Assembly (NCBI GenBank): GCA_023426505.1 | Contig: JAFAAP010000309.1 | Span: 1-38,559 of the forward strand | From: Pseudomonadota bacterium | GTDB taxonomy: Bacteria > Pseudomonadota > Alphaproteobacteria > Rhizobiales > Beijerinckiaceae | Direction of reading: 5' to 3' | DNA: 38,559 bases | In this document: in pieces, positions 16,331-23,956 of the stretch | Position numbering within the stretch: position 1 is the first letter of the stretch | Layout: each line of letters begins with the position of its first letter | Position numbers and translations under genes: made by a program | Notes under the pieces: model-generated | Databases searched by the model: none | What the model saw: only the letters and a program-made list of their open reading frames with translations | Told to the model about the DNA's origin: nothing

Positions 16331-16887
16331 GCTGGGATGCTCCCCCCGATCTGGATCTTGAGGTTGCGCGTCATGCCAAAACGGCGGCCCAGCACAGGTG
16401 CAACGCGCGCCTCTGTCCGTGGGCACACGCGCTGGCGTCCAATGCGGCGTCGAACAGCAAAATGGGCCTGTGGCGAGAGCTGCTTCGACAGATAGCGCAC
16501 CGCCCCCTCCACGTTGGTAGCGCGACGAACATCAGCCACATTCTTGTCCGGCCACCAGCGTCGGACAGCTGTCTGGAATGCCTGCCAAAATGCTCGTGGC
16601 ACGTGCACGAGCAAATGAACGTGCTCACGCTTGGAGCCGACAAAGTTCTCTCTCACCCAGAGCGCCGTCCAGGTTATTCCTTGACGACGAAACCAGACGC
16701 CAAGCCGGTTTATCACGTCGCGTCGCAGGAACTCGCTGGGATCCGCGGGACTCGGCGTGAGCAGTCCGAAATGGACGGTCAGGAGGGCCGTAAATGGCTG
16801 ACTTAGGAACTCCGCAGCATGTGCAGCCTCGCTGAGCATGCGCACATCCTGAGGCCTGAGGGCATGGGACAGCTTGCGGCAGTTCAT
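16327..16887 (-). CDS. HUH-type rolling-circle Rep-like protein
   Basis: The 186-residue product carries the three motifs of rolling-circle replication initiators in order: motif I-like FTALLTVHFG, motif II EHVHLLVH (His89 and His91 form the HUH pair) and motif III AVRYLSKQ (catalytic-type Tyr132 with Lys135). A basic tail follows. HUH proteins nick one DNA strand at an origin and hold it through the tyrosine. ATG 16887 overlaps the stop of the 86-residue ORF (ATGA), and its own stop overlaps the RepA-like start, so the genes are translationally coupled. It could instead be a relaxase-like or REP-associated-tyrosine-transposase-like protein; the neighbouring RepA-like ATPase favours replication. 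Confidence 0.75.
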   Translation of the reverse strand: MNCRKLSHALRPQDVRMLSEAAHAAEFLSQPFTALLTVHFGLLTPSPADPSEFLRRDVINRLGVWFRRQGITWTALWVRENFVGSKREHVHLLVHVPRAFWQAFQTAVRRWWPDKNVADVRRATNVEGAVRYLSKQLSPQAHFAVRRRIGRQRVCPRTEARVAPVLGRRFGMTRNLKIQIGGSIPA

Positions 16888-17144
16888 TGGACGACCTCCC
16901 ACTGATGAGCAGCGTCCTTCAACTGTCTAGAGAGAAGGCGGGCCCCTTTGGACAGCAGTGAGGTGCGAGAAAGCGTAAACGCCTGCAGCAGGTTAGCGGG
17001 GGTCAACCGGGTATATGCAGTGATGACAATTTGCGCTGTCACATGCGAGACCGAGCTCTGTGCTTGGGGAGCGCATGTGGCCGCTCGGCTGGTGCACTTA
17101 GCTCGGGCGGCCGTGAACGGATTTCTTGACGACGTAAAAGGCAT
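16884..17144 (-). CDS. Island protein of 86 residues, function unknown
   Basis: The product starts MPFTSSRNPFTAARAKCTSR and ends LLSRQLKDAAHQWEVVQ. It is basic and has two cysteines. Its start overlaps the alpA stop as TGATG and its stop overlaps the rep start as ATGA; this exact nesting is the best evidence that it is translated. No family is recognised, and its small size and basic charge would allow DNA binding. Confidence 0.6.
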   Translation of the reverse strand: MPFTSSRNPFTAARAKCTSRAATCAPQAQSSVSHVTAQIVITAYTRLTPANLLQAFTLSRTSLLSKGARLLSRQLKDAAHQWEVVQ

Positions 17145-17377
17145 CAGCACGCTCCACGATGGCTTTGCTCGATTACGGCTCGAATGTCTTCAACACGCCA
17201 AACGGTGACGCCTGGGAGCAGCTTGATGGGCGGAGGAAACCGTCCCGACTTGACACCTGCCCACCAGGTCGAACGCCCAATTGGAAGTGCCCGGCCGCGG
17301 CCTAAGAACTGTGACAGCCGCACGAAGCCTTCTTTTGGGAGACTCTGGTCATCCTCTGACGCACACGATCCAGACAT
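17144..17377 (-). CDS. AlpA-type helix-turn-helix regulator
   Basis: The 77-residue product has the AlpA/MerR-like excisionase fold signature: a LSQFLGRGRALPIGRSTWW helix pair, then VKSGRFPPPIKLLPGVTVW and the closing helix RVEDIRAVIEQ. AlpA-type proteins activate integrase and excision genes in P4-like elements and satellites. AAGGAGG lies 5 nt before the ATG at 17377, which fixes the start against an open frame running to 17488. It is the first gene of the four-gene coupled operon. Confidence 0.82.
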   Translation of the reverse strand: MSGSCASEDDQSLPKEGFVRLSQFLGRGRALPIGRSTWWAGVKSGRFPPPIKLLPGVTVWRVEDIRAVIEQSHRGAC

Positions 17378-17527
17378 AGCGACCTCCTTAACGCTTTGGT
17401 CCGCCTCGATAGCAGAAGCAGACGCCCTTGGAGGAACATGGAGGACCGTGGACGTTTCACCAATTGAATAAATAGGCGCTGTATGCACTGATCAGCAATA
17501 AACGCCAATTTTGAAGCAATATATCCT

Positions 17528-17542
17528 GTGGCTTGAAGCCAC
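17528..17542. repeat. Palindrome GTGGCTTGAAGCCAC, copy 1
   Basis: It has perfect 7-bp arms around a central G. It is one of three related copies in this gap. Confidence 0.6.
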
Positions 17543-17594
17543 GAATACTTTGTTATTTCCCTGACGATTCTGCCATAGTGAAAACGTGCACTTC

Positions 17595-17609
17595 GTGGCA
17601 TGAAGCCAC
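17595..17609. repeat. Palindrome GTGGCATGAAGCCAC, copy 2
   Basis: It differs from copy 1 at one base and keeps the GTGGC/GCCAC arms. Confidence 0.6.
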
Positions 17610-17667
17610 AGCCGATTTTCGGTCGGATTTTTTATTGCGGCCTTCCAGTAATTTAGGACGTGACCCG

Positions 17668-17784
17668 ATGAGCACGCCAGACCTTTCACGCCGCAGATCA
17701 CGGCATGGCTTCATGCCACGCGAAAACACAGGAAAGGGAGTGCTCTCGTCTGGAATGTGCGACGCTGGATCGCAGTACGTCTGA
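17668..17784 (+). CDS. Possible 38-residue ORF in the island control region
   Basis: This frame (MSTPDLSRRRSRHGFMPREN start) is the only plus-strand ORF in the island with an acceptable start context, AGGA followed by nine bases and ATG. It contains repeat copy 3. It could be a small regulator or a chance frame. Confidence 0.22.
   Translation: MSTPDLSRRRSRHGFMPRENTGKGVLSSGMCDAGSQYV
17705..17719. repeat. Palindrome copy 3, inverted, GTGGCATGAAGCCAT
   Basis: On the minus strand it matches copy 2 in 14 of 15 bases. It falls inside the possible 38-residue ORF on the plus strand. Confidence 0.55.
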
Positions 17785-17856
17785 ACACTTTGTCGCTTCT
17801 CGACGGATGAGACGCGGAGGACTCTGCGCTGAAGCGGGATGATGGGCTGTTTATTG

Positions 17857-19056
17857 TCACGTGCCTTCGGCATCGACAGTGCTGATGAAAGTCGCCCACG
17901 CTTCCATGAGGTGGCGCCGCTTCTCGAACAAGTCACTTCGGCGATAAGCGGCCTCGACCTTATCCTCTAGCACGTGAGCCAATGCCGCCTCGGCGACCTC
18001 GCGAGGGGCAGTTGTCTGCTCAGCCGCCCAGTCCCGGAAAGCGCTGCGGAATCCGTGCACCGTAGCGTCGACCTTGAGCCGACGCATCAGCATCTCCAGG
18101 GCCATGGTTGAGAGGGGGCTGTTCTTACGCTGCCCCGGGAAAACAAAGTCACCGGCCCGCAGCTTATCCATTGTTCTGATGATCTCCTGGGCACGGGGCG
18201 CAAGTGGAACGCGGTGAACTCGTCCCGCTTTCATCCGCGATGGCGGGACCACCCACGTTGCTCTCTCCAAATCGAATTCATCCCATCGCGCCCCCATAGC
18301 TTCTCCACTTCGAGCAGCCGTCAGGATCGCGAACTCAAGACAGCACGCGCTGATGGACCCGAGCTCCCGCAGCCCTCTTACAAGCTCCGGCACGTCTGTA
18401 TAAGGCAGCGCTTTATGGTGCCCGCGAGTGAGCTTCTGGCGAGATGGCAAAAGGTGATCGAGATGGCCACGCCAACGGGCTGGATTGTCGCCCGTCCGGT
18501 GCCCTTTCGCCTTGGCGGCATCAAGCACCTTCTCGATGCGTCCACGTAGGCGAGTTGCTGTCTCTGGTGTCCTGGACCACACTGGCCGCAGAACACCAAG
18601 GACATGCTCTGCATTAATTGCATTCACAGGCAGATTCCAGATGGAGGCACCGTGCCTCGACAAAGTCATTCGCCATTGGTCACGGTGCTTGGAGTTGCGC
18701 CAGCCCGTCTCCAGGGCAGAAATAACCTCCTCCGCCATCTCGCCGAACGTCGGAACTCTTTGCGCAGACTTCCGCGCCTCGAGTGGATTTCTGCCCTCGG
18801 CGCGAGTAGCGCGAGCATCGGCTGCTAGTTGACGGGCTTTTGCAAGACTGATGGTGCTGGCACTGCCAAGTCCCATCTCCCGCAACTTTCCTGGACCCTT
18901 CTCTCCAGGGGCATTCCACCGAAACAGGAACACCCATCGGCGTCTTGAGCCGTCAGGAGAAATAGAGAGGTAGAGCCCGCCGCCGTCTGCATGGCGGCCA
19001 GGCTTCTTTAGTGTCGAGACTGACCGTGCCGAGAGCCGGTTCATCACTCTCGCCAT
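17857..19056 (-). CDS. P4-type tyrosine recombinase (integrase)
   Basis: The 399-residue integrase has the N-terminal arm-binding DUF4102-type domain (LSARSVSTLKKPGRHADGGG, then RRWVFLFRWNAPGEK and LAKARQLAADARA). A SAM-like core-binding domain lies at about 100-200. The catalytic domain shows Arg249 (TAARSGEAMGARW), Lys276 (MKAGRVHRVPL), His334 and Arg337 (VHGFRSAFRDW), His361 (ALAHVLEDKVEAAY) and Tyr371. All catalytic residues are present, so it should be active. GGAGGGG before the ATG at 19056 decides the start. Direct repeats and a small cruciform lie just upstream. Confidence 0.95.
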   Translation of the reverse strand: MARVMNRLSARSVSTLKKPGRHADGGGLYLSISPDGSRRRWVFLFRWNAPGEKGPGKLREMGLGSASTISLAKARQLAADARATRAEGRNPLEARKSAQRVPTFGEMAEEVISALETGWRNSKHRDQWRMTLSRHGASIWNLPVNAINAEHVLGVLRPVWSRTPETATRLRGRIEKVLDAAKAKGHRTGDNPARWRGHLDHLLPSRQKLTRGHHKALPYTDVPELVRGLRELGSISACCLEFAILTAARSGEAMGARWDEFDLERATWVVPPSRMKAGRVHRVPLAPRAQEIIRTMDKLRAGDFVFPGQRKNSPLSTMALEMLMRRLKVDATVHGFRSAFRDWAAEQTTAPREVAEAALAHVLEDKVEAAYRRSDLFEKRRHLMEAWATFISTVDAEGT

Positions 19057-19073
19057 AGATCCCCTCCACATAC

Positions 19074-19134
19074 GGCCCCAACATGGGCCCCAACAGAAAG
19101 TCGGGATCGTAGTGGACTACGCTGGATCCTCGTA
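19074..19134. repeat. Direct repeats and nested inverted repeats upstream of the integrase
   Basis: GGCCCCAACA occurs twice, at 19074-19083 and 19086-19095. The palindrome CGTAGT-GG-ACTACG (19108-19121) follows, and its right arm CTACG pairs again with CGTAG at 19130-19134. The position next to int suits integrase arm or core sites. No second copy of a core was found at the left end. Confidence 0.5.
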
Positions 19135-19743
19135 GACGCTCATTAGAGGTAAATAACTAGAAGACAAAGGTTTTCCGGACATCCTTAGATTCCCCTAGTC
19201 AAGAGTACGACAGACGCTCCCTCCGCCATCTACCTAGCGATAGACCCATAGAGGTCTGTAACCGGCGCAAATTGCGGTCGCGAGTCATCATTAACCCGCC
19301 AAATGCCGGTGCGTGGGCTCGCGGCAGGAGCAGATCCGAGCCACTCCGCCGTGATCTGTCACCCCGAGGGCAGTGAGTTCCTGCTCTTCCTCCGCCGAGC
19401 ACGTGAATGCGCGGCTCCAGCAGTTCCAGGCAGGCCCGGCGCCGAGCCCATGTGGACGAGCCCGCCCCCGCCACGCTCTTCAGCGACCAGCGCAAGCTTT
19501 ACAATCTCCTCGTGCCGTCTCCATACCTTTGAAGTGGTCGAGGCGACGACCTCGACGCATCGCACCGACAAGCCGAAACCCGTCGATCGATGGCGGGAAC
19601 GAACCGGCCGGCGCGACTTGGGTTGATACGGATCAGGTTCCCCGGCTCGCATTGTTTGAATTGATTGCGGCCGATCAAAGAGAGCCGGAGCCGGTGAGCC
19701 TACAAGGGGTCCCGAAACGAAGCGGCCTCTCAGTGTTAGCAGC
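19135..19743. other. Gap between integrase and copper cluster, no supported gene
   Basis: Roughly 600 bp with open frames on both strands, none with a recognisable domain or good start. It may hold decayed coding sequence and the right border of the island. I did not find a tRNA here. Confidence 0.5.
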
Positions 19744-20127
19744 ATGGGACCCGGACCGAACCATACGAGAAAGGCGATCCCGCTCCTGGCGGCGCTCTCG
19801 CTGGTCCTGCACACGCTGCTTCCTGGGGTTGCCGCCGTGTCGAGGCCTGCGCTCCCGATGGCGGCAACGGCTGCCGAAATCGACTGTATCGAGCATGCCG
19901 GCCCCCACAGCCAGAGCGACCACGGCCACAAGGACCGGGATCACCGCATCTGCTGCATTCTGTGCGGCAAGATCGGCTCAGCCTTCGGTCCGTTGCCAAT
20001 CGGGTCACTTCTCCAAATTCCCCTAGGAACGGTCGTAACCGCCGACTTCATCCAAAAAGGCCTGGATTCCCATGAGGCCAGATCCGTTCTGCCGGTGGGA
20101 GCCCGCGCGCCGCCGCTCCTCGGGTGA
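19744..20127 (+). CDS. DUF2946-like secreted protein of a copper cluster
   Basis: The 127-residue product has an N-terminal hydrophobic signal segment (residues about 10-35), then a His/Asp-rich stretch (HAGPHSQSDHGHKDRDHR) and CCILCGK. This His-rich loop plus Cys-x2-Cys pattern resembles DUF2946 proteins found next to copper-uptake genes. A metal-binding role in the periplasm is inferred. The ribosome site is poor, so the start is uncertain. The YcnI-type gene follows 41 bp downstream in the same direction. Confidence 0.6.
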   Translation: MGPGPNHTRKAIPLLAALSLVLHTLLPGVAAVSRPALPMAATAAEIDCIEHAGPHSQSDHGHKDRDHRICCILCGKIGSAFGPLPIGSLLQIPLGTVVTADFIQKGLDSHEARSVLPVGARAPPLLG

Positions 20128-20168
20128 CGAACTCGACTTCGATCAACCCGAACGACCGGAATGACATC

Positions 20169-20708
20169 ATGTTCTTCATCACCCGCCTCGGCGCGCTTGG
20201 CGCAGCCGCATCCCTCTGCCTGCTCGCCCCTGCCGCCCTTGCCCATTCGACCCTTGAGGTGCAGGAGGCTCCCATCAAGTCCACCTACAAGGGCGTGATC
20301 CGCGTCGGTCACGGCTGCGACGGCGCCGCAACCCTGAAGGTGCGCGTGCGCATCCCCGAAGGCGTCATCGCCGTGAAGCCGACGCCGAAGTCCGACTGGA
20401 GCGTGGACACGATCGAAGGACCGTATGCCAAGTCCTACGACAACCATGGCACGCCGGTGTCGGCAGGCGTCCAGGAGATCGTCTGGACCGGCAAGCTGCT
20501 CGACAAGCACTACGACGAGTTCGTCTTCCGCGGCACTCTCACAGGCAGCCTGCAGCCGGGCACGACCCTCTACTTCCCAGTCGTGCAGGAATGCGAGGGC
20601 GGCAAGGCCGACCGCTGGATCGAGATCCCGACCGAGGACAAGACGGCGGATGACTACAAGTATCCCGCCCCCGGGGTTAGGCTGCTGCCGGCGAAAGCCA
20701 CGCACTGA
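20169..20708 (+). CDS. YcnI-type DUF1775 periplasmic copper protein
   Basis: The 179-residue product has a signal peptide ending ALA before HSTLEVQ, leaving an N-terminal His as in YcnI family copper-binding proteins. The DUF1775 core is seen in KGVIRVGHGCDGAATLKVRV, IPEGVIAVKPTPKSDW, EIVWTGKLLDKHYDEFVFRG and YFPVVQECEGGKADRW. Family knowledge: YcnI is a copper chaperone encoded beside a CopC-CopD protein in Bacillus. The same neighbour is present here, 17 bp downstream. ATG 20169 is chosen because it begins the signal peptide; an upstream GTG (20124) would overlap the previous gene. Confidence 0.88.
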   Translation: MFFITRLGALGAAASLCLLAPAALAHSTLEVQEAPIKSTYKGVIRVGHGCDGAATLKVRVRIPEGVIAVKPTPKSDWSVDTIEGPYAKSYDNHGTPVSAGVQEIVWTGKLLDKHYDEFVFRGTLTGSLQPGTTLYFPVVQECEGGKADRWIEIPTEDKTADDYKYPAPGVRLLPAKATH

Positions 20709-20725
20709 ACCTCCGACGCGCGGGT

Positions 20726-22378
20726 ATGACAGATACACGCGCGTCCTTCTCGGGTGTGCCGATGATTCTGCGAATCCTTCTCGCCCTGCTGCTGACGGCT
20801 ATGTGCATCGCGCTCGGTCCGCGGGATGCGCAAGCCCATGCCACGCTGATAACGGCAGAGCCGGCCGACGGGGCCGTGCTCCAGCAGGCGCCGAACCGGA
20901 TCGTCCTCCACTTCACCGAACCCGTCGCACCTCTCGTCCTACGCCTGACCGGCCCGAAGGGGGCTGCCAACCTCAAGACGTTCGAGGTGCGCCATCAAGC
21001 GGTTGAGATCACGCCGCCTCAGGGCCTCGGTCCGGGCACCTATGCCCTGAGCTGGCGTGTGGTGTCGGCGGACGGCCATCCCATCAGCGGCTCCGTCGTT
21101 TTCTCCATCGGATCCTCTCAAGCGGGCAGGCCCAACACCATCATCGCCGCCGACCGCTCGGTCCAGGTCGGGCTCTGGGCGGCGCGCCTGGTCATGTATG
21201 CCGGCGCGTTCGCCGGGGCAGGAGGCGCGTTCTTCGCCGCCTGGATCGCGGGCGGCATGAAGCTCGAAGCCTCTCATCGCAGGGGCATCATCATCTCGCT
21301 CTGGGGTGGAGTCCTTGCGACGCTCCTGTCCATTGGCCTGCAGGGCCTCGATGCCCTTGCCCTTCCTCTTCGGGCCCTCGGCGATGGAGTCGCGTGGCGG
21401 CAAGGGGTCGAGACCTCCTTCGGGATCACAGCCTCAGTGGCCCTCCTCGCCCTGCTGGCTGGACTGGTGTCACTCAGGATGAAGAGGCCGTGGCGGGCCC
21501 GGATGCTGTCGGGAGGCGCGCTAGCCGGGATCGGCATTGCGTTCGCGGCGAGTGGACACGCGAGCACGGCGGAGCCGCAGTGGCTCACCCGGCCGGCTGT
21601 CTTCCTCCATGTCGCTGGCCTTGCCATCTGGATCGGCGCGCTCCCGCCGCTGTTCGCGATGCTGCGACGCGCGGATCCGCAGGGTGCGGCGGTCATGAAC
21701 CGCTTCTCCGCCGCCATCCTGCCCGTCGCGGTCCTGCTGATGATCGCCGGCGCAGTCCTTGCGGTCATCCAGATCGGCTCGCTGTCGGCGCTGTGGGACA
21801 CGGCCTATGGCAACATCCTCCTCTTCAAGCTGGCCGGCGTCGGAGGACTTCTGGCCCTCGCGGGCGTCAATCGCTTCCTGCTCACGCCGGCGCTGGCCCG
21901 GAACGAGGCCCGACAGACACGTTGGTTCGCGCGGTCCATTGCAGCGGAGGGGGTGCTGGTCCTGTTCATCCTGGGCTTGGTTGCCGGATGGCGGTTCACC
22001 CCGCCTCCCCGTGCGATGGACGTGCCGTCCCGCCCTCTGCCTGCGGCGGCACCGGCGTCGGCGCATGTGCATGCCGATCAGGCGATGGCCCAGGTGACCA
22101 TCGATCCCGGACGGGTCGGGAGGACATCCATGACGATCAGGCTGACCTCGCCATCGGGCGCTCCGCTCAGCCCCAAGGAGTTGGTGGTGGCGCTCTCCAA
22201 CCCGTCATCAGGGATCGAGCCGTTCGAGCGTCACGCCGTGCAGGCGGGACCGGGCAGCTGGCGCGTCGAGGATCTCGTCCTTCCCGTCGCGGGATCATGG
22301 CAGGTGCGGATCGACGTCCTCGTCTCCGATTTCGACAAGATCATGCTTGAGGGCGAGATCACGATCCCGGCCTCATAG
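20726..22378 (+). CDS. CopC-CopD fusion, copper-binding and membrane protein
   Basis: The 550-residue protein has a signal peptide ending DAQA, then a CopC domain starting with the copper-ligand type HATLITAEPADGAVL and ending near SADGHPISGSVVFSI (residues about 38-130). Eight or so membrane helices of the CopD domain follow (about 150-425). A periplasmic C-terminal domain, with AHVHADQAM and a FixH/YtkA-like beta-sandwich, closes it. It would bind periplasmic copper and pass it across the inner membrane. Start 20726 or 20762 (MILRILLALLL) are both possible, as neither has a clear ribosome site. It forms an operon with the YcnI-type gene. Confidence 0.9.
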   Translation: MTDTRASFSGVPMILRILLALLLTAMCIALGPRDAQAHATLITAEPADGAVLQQAPNRIVLHFTEPVAPLVLRLTGPKGAANLKTFEVRHQAVEITPPQGLGPGTYALSWRVVSADGHPISGSVVFSIGSSQAGRPNTIIAADRSVQVGLWAARLVMYAGAFAGAGGAFFAAWIAGGMKLEASHRRGIIISLWGGVLATLLSIGLQGLDALALPLRALGDGVAWRQGVETSFGITASVALLALLAGLVSLRMKRPWRARMLSGGALAGIGIAFAASGHASTAEPQWLTRPAVFLHVAGLAIWIGALPPLFAMLRRADPQGAAVMNRFSAAILPVAVLLMIAGAVLAVIQIGSLSALWDTAYGNILLFKLAGVGGLLALAGVNRFLLTPALARNEARQTRWFARSIAAEGVLVLFILGLVAGWRFTPPPRAMDVPSRPLPAAAPASAHVHADQAMAQVTIDPGRVGRTSMTIRLTSPSGAPLSPKELVVALSNPSSGIEPFERHAVQAGPGSWRVEDLVLPVAGSWQVRIDVLVSDFDKIMLEGEITIPAS

Positions 22379-22485
22379 TTGAAGTCCGGCACGCGGCACC
22401 TGATTTGGCGGCGCATCGTCGGATGGCCGTTGGTTGCAATATCTGCCTGGGTCTGGAACCATGGATTCAGGACCGGAGGCTTCAC

Positions 22486-23532
22486 ATGGACATGCAACCC
22501 GTTCGGCTCAGTCATCTGTCCCATGGCGGCGGCTGCGGCTGCAAACTGGCGCCGGCCGTGCTCCAGCAGCTCCTTTCCGAGCAACCGGCCGCCGGGCCGT
22601 TCCAGAACCTCCTCGTCGGCACGGAAACCGCGGACGATGCGGCCGTCTGGCAGCTGGACGATGAGACGTGCATCATCGCCACCACGGACTTCTTCATGCC
22701 CATGGTGGACGATCCGTTCGATTTCGGACGCATCGCCGCCACCAATGCCATCTCCGATGTCTACGCCATGGGCGGCCGTCCCATCATGGCGCTCGCGATC
22801 CTCGGCATGCCGCTGGGCAAGATTGCGCCTGCGACGGTTCGCGAGATCCTCAGGGGCGGCGCAGCGATCTGCGCCGAGGCCGGCATTCCTGTCGCGGGCG
22901 GCCACTCCATCGACTGCCCCGAACCGGTCTATGGCCTCGCGGTGATCGGGACCGCGAAGCCCGGCGACGTTCGGCGCAACAGCGGAGCGAAGCTGGGAGA
23001 TGCGCTGATCCTGACGAAGGCTCTCGGCGTCGGCATCTACTCGGCCGCGTTCAAGAAGGACGCGCTCTCTGCCAATGCCTATGCGGAGATGATGGGTTCG
23101 GTCACCCTTCTGAACAGGATCGGCGCCGACCTCGCCCGGGATCCCGATGTCCATGCCATCACCGACGTGACCGGCTTCGGCATTCTCGGGCACGGCCTCG
23201 AAATAGCGCGCGGGTCCGGGTTGACGCTGACGATCGATCGCAACCGCCTGCCCCTGTTCCGGGAAGCCGTGTCGCTTGCCCAGAACGGCTATGTCACGGG
23301 CGCCTCCACCCGCAACTGGGACAGCTATGGGGACAGCGTCCTTCTGCCTGACGACATTGAGCTCTGGCAGAGGCAGCTTCTCACGGATCCCCAGACCTCC
23401 GGCGGGCTCTTGGTCGCCTGCGCGCCGGATCGGGCGGAGCACATCGTGGGCCGCATCGTCGAGGCAGGATACCCCTCTGCCCGGATCGTCGGCCACGCGG
23501 AGGCGGGTCCCTCGCAGGTCAGGGTGATCTGA
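22486..23532 (+). CDS. selD: Selenophosphate synthase (selenide, water dikinase)
   Basis: The 348-residue enzyme makes selenophosphate from selenide and ATP, the selenium donor for tRNA-Sec charging. The N-terminal active-site loop is HGGGCGCK with Cys17 and Lys20, the same numbering as in E. coli; position 17 is cysteine, not selenocysteine. ATP/Mg residues follow in DDAAVW and ATTDFFMPMVDDPFDFGRIAA, then GGHSIDCPEPVYGLA, TDVTGFGILGH and DPQTSGGLL. ATG 22486 is supported by GGAGG six bases upstream. It converges on the selC/selB end of the minus-strand operon, with a small gene between. Confidence 0.96.
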   Translation: MDMQPVRLSHLSHGGGCGCKLAPAVLQQLLSEQPAAGPFQNLLVGTETADDAAVWQLDDETCIIATTDFFMPMVDDPFDFGRIAATNAISDVYAMGGRPIMALAILGMPLGKIAPATVREILRGGAAICAEAGIPVAGGHSIDCPEPVYGLAVIGTAKPGDVRRNSGAKLGDALILTKALGVGIYSAAFKKDALSANAYAEMMGSVTLLNRIGADLARDPDVHAITDVTGFGILGHGLEIARGSGLTLTIDRNRLPLFREAVSLAQNGYVTGASTRNWDSYGDSVLLPDDIELWQRQLLTDPQTSGGLLVACAPDRAEHIVGRIVEAGYPSARIVGHAEAGPSQVRVI

Positions 23533-23599
23533 CGGCCTTCGGAACCCGCCGCGCGTCGCGACGTTGCTCCGAGAGCTTAGCCTGGAGGAGCCGGACGTC

Positions 23600-23935
23600 A
23601 TGCGTGCCCCCATGATCCTTGCCGTCGCAGCCATCGGTCTGTCGACGCCCTGCTGGGCGCAGACGGCAGCGCAGAGCCCTTGCCCTGAGGAGCCCGCGAC
23701 CACGGCCGCCACGGCGCCCGATCCGAACAGCCAGGCCTCCGGCACCTCGCCCGGAACCGCGGGATCGTCTGGTTGGACCGGGGGGCTTGGCGGATCCTAC
23801 ATCGGCACCGCTCCGAAAGGGCCGACTCCACAATCGCCGTCGGACCACCCCGCTACGGCATCCGGTCTCGACCCGATCAAAGGTGCGGCGGCCGCTCCGG
23901 CGAGCTCATCCCGCGGCTGCACGACGCCGCGCTGA
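23600..23935 (+). CDS. Small secreted protein, Ser/Gly/Pro-rich, function unknown
   Basis: The 111-residue product has a signal peptide (MRAPMILAVAAIGLSTPCWA) and a low-complexity mature part with SSGWTGGLGGSYIGT and HPATASGLDPIKGA. This type occurs as a conserved hypothetical in Methylobacteriaceae, from memory. GGAGGAG precedes the ATG at 23600. It ends 21 bp from the selB frame on the other strand. Nothing links it to selenium use except position. Confidence 0.65.
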   Translation: MRAPMILAVAAIGLSTPCWAQTAAQSPCPEEPATTAATAPDPNSQASGTSPGTAGSSGWTGGLGGSYIGTAPKGPTPQSPSDHPATASGLDPIKGAAAAPASSSRGCTTPR

Positions 23936-23956
23936 CGGTGGCCCAGGTCGACGATC

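Larger units (their letters stand above)
17378..17856. promoter_or_regulatory. Island control region with three 15-bp palindromes
   Basis: This roughly 480-bp AT-richer gap between alpA and the integrase stop holds GTGGCTTGAAGCCAC (17528-17542), GTGGCATGAAGCCAC (17595-17609) and, inverted, GTGGCATGAAGCCAT (17705-17719). The first is a perfect palindrome around one central base. Spacings are 67 and 110 bp. They look like operator or iteron sites and lie where the alpA operon promoter must be. Confidence 0.5.
13600..19135 (-). mobile_element. Integrative element: integrase, AlpA, HUH Rep, RepA-like ATPase
   Basis: The left-reading block contains a P4-type integrase, an AlpA-type regulator, an HUH Rep-like protein, a RepA-like ATPase and two proteins of unknown function. 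Repeats occur at 17528-17719, 14356-14386 and 19074-19134. It is set apart from flanking metabolic genes by content and by AT-richer intergenic DNA. No structural phage, conjugation or mobilisation gene other than the HUH protein is present. Borders are approximate; no attachment-site repeat or target tRNA was found. Confidence 0.7.

Noticed and set aside
13400..19200. Attachment-site direct repeats or a target tRNA at the island borders
   Set aside because: I compared the two ends by eye and found no convincing shared core or tRNA 3' end.
19199..19743. Transposase remnant or unknown gene between int and the copper cluster
   Set aside because: Frames on both strands are open because of high GC, but none shows a transposase motif or plausible start.
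22486..23532. SelD as a selenoprotein itself
   Set aside because: The active-site position 17 is a cysteine codon, with no in-frame TGA.
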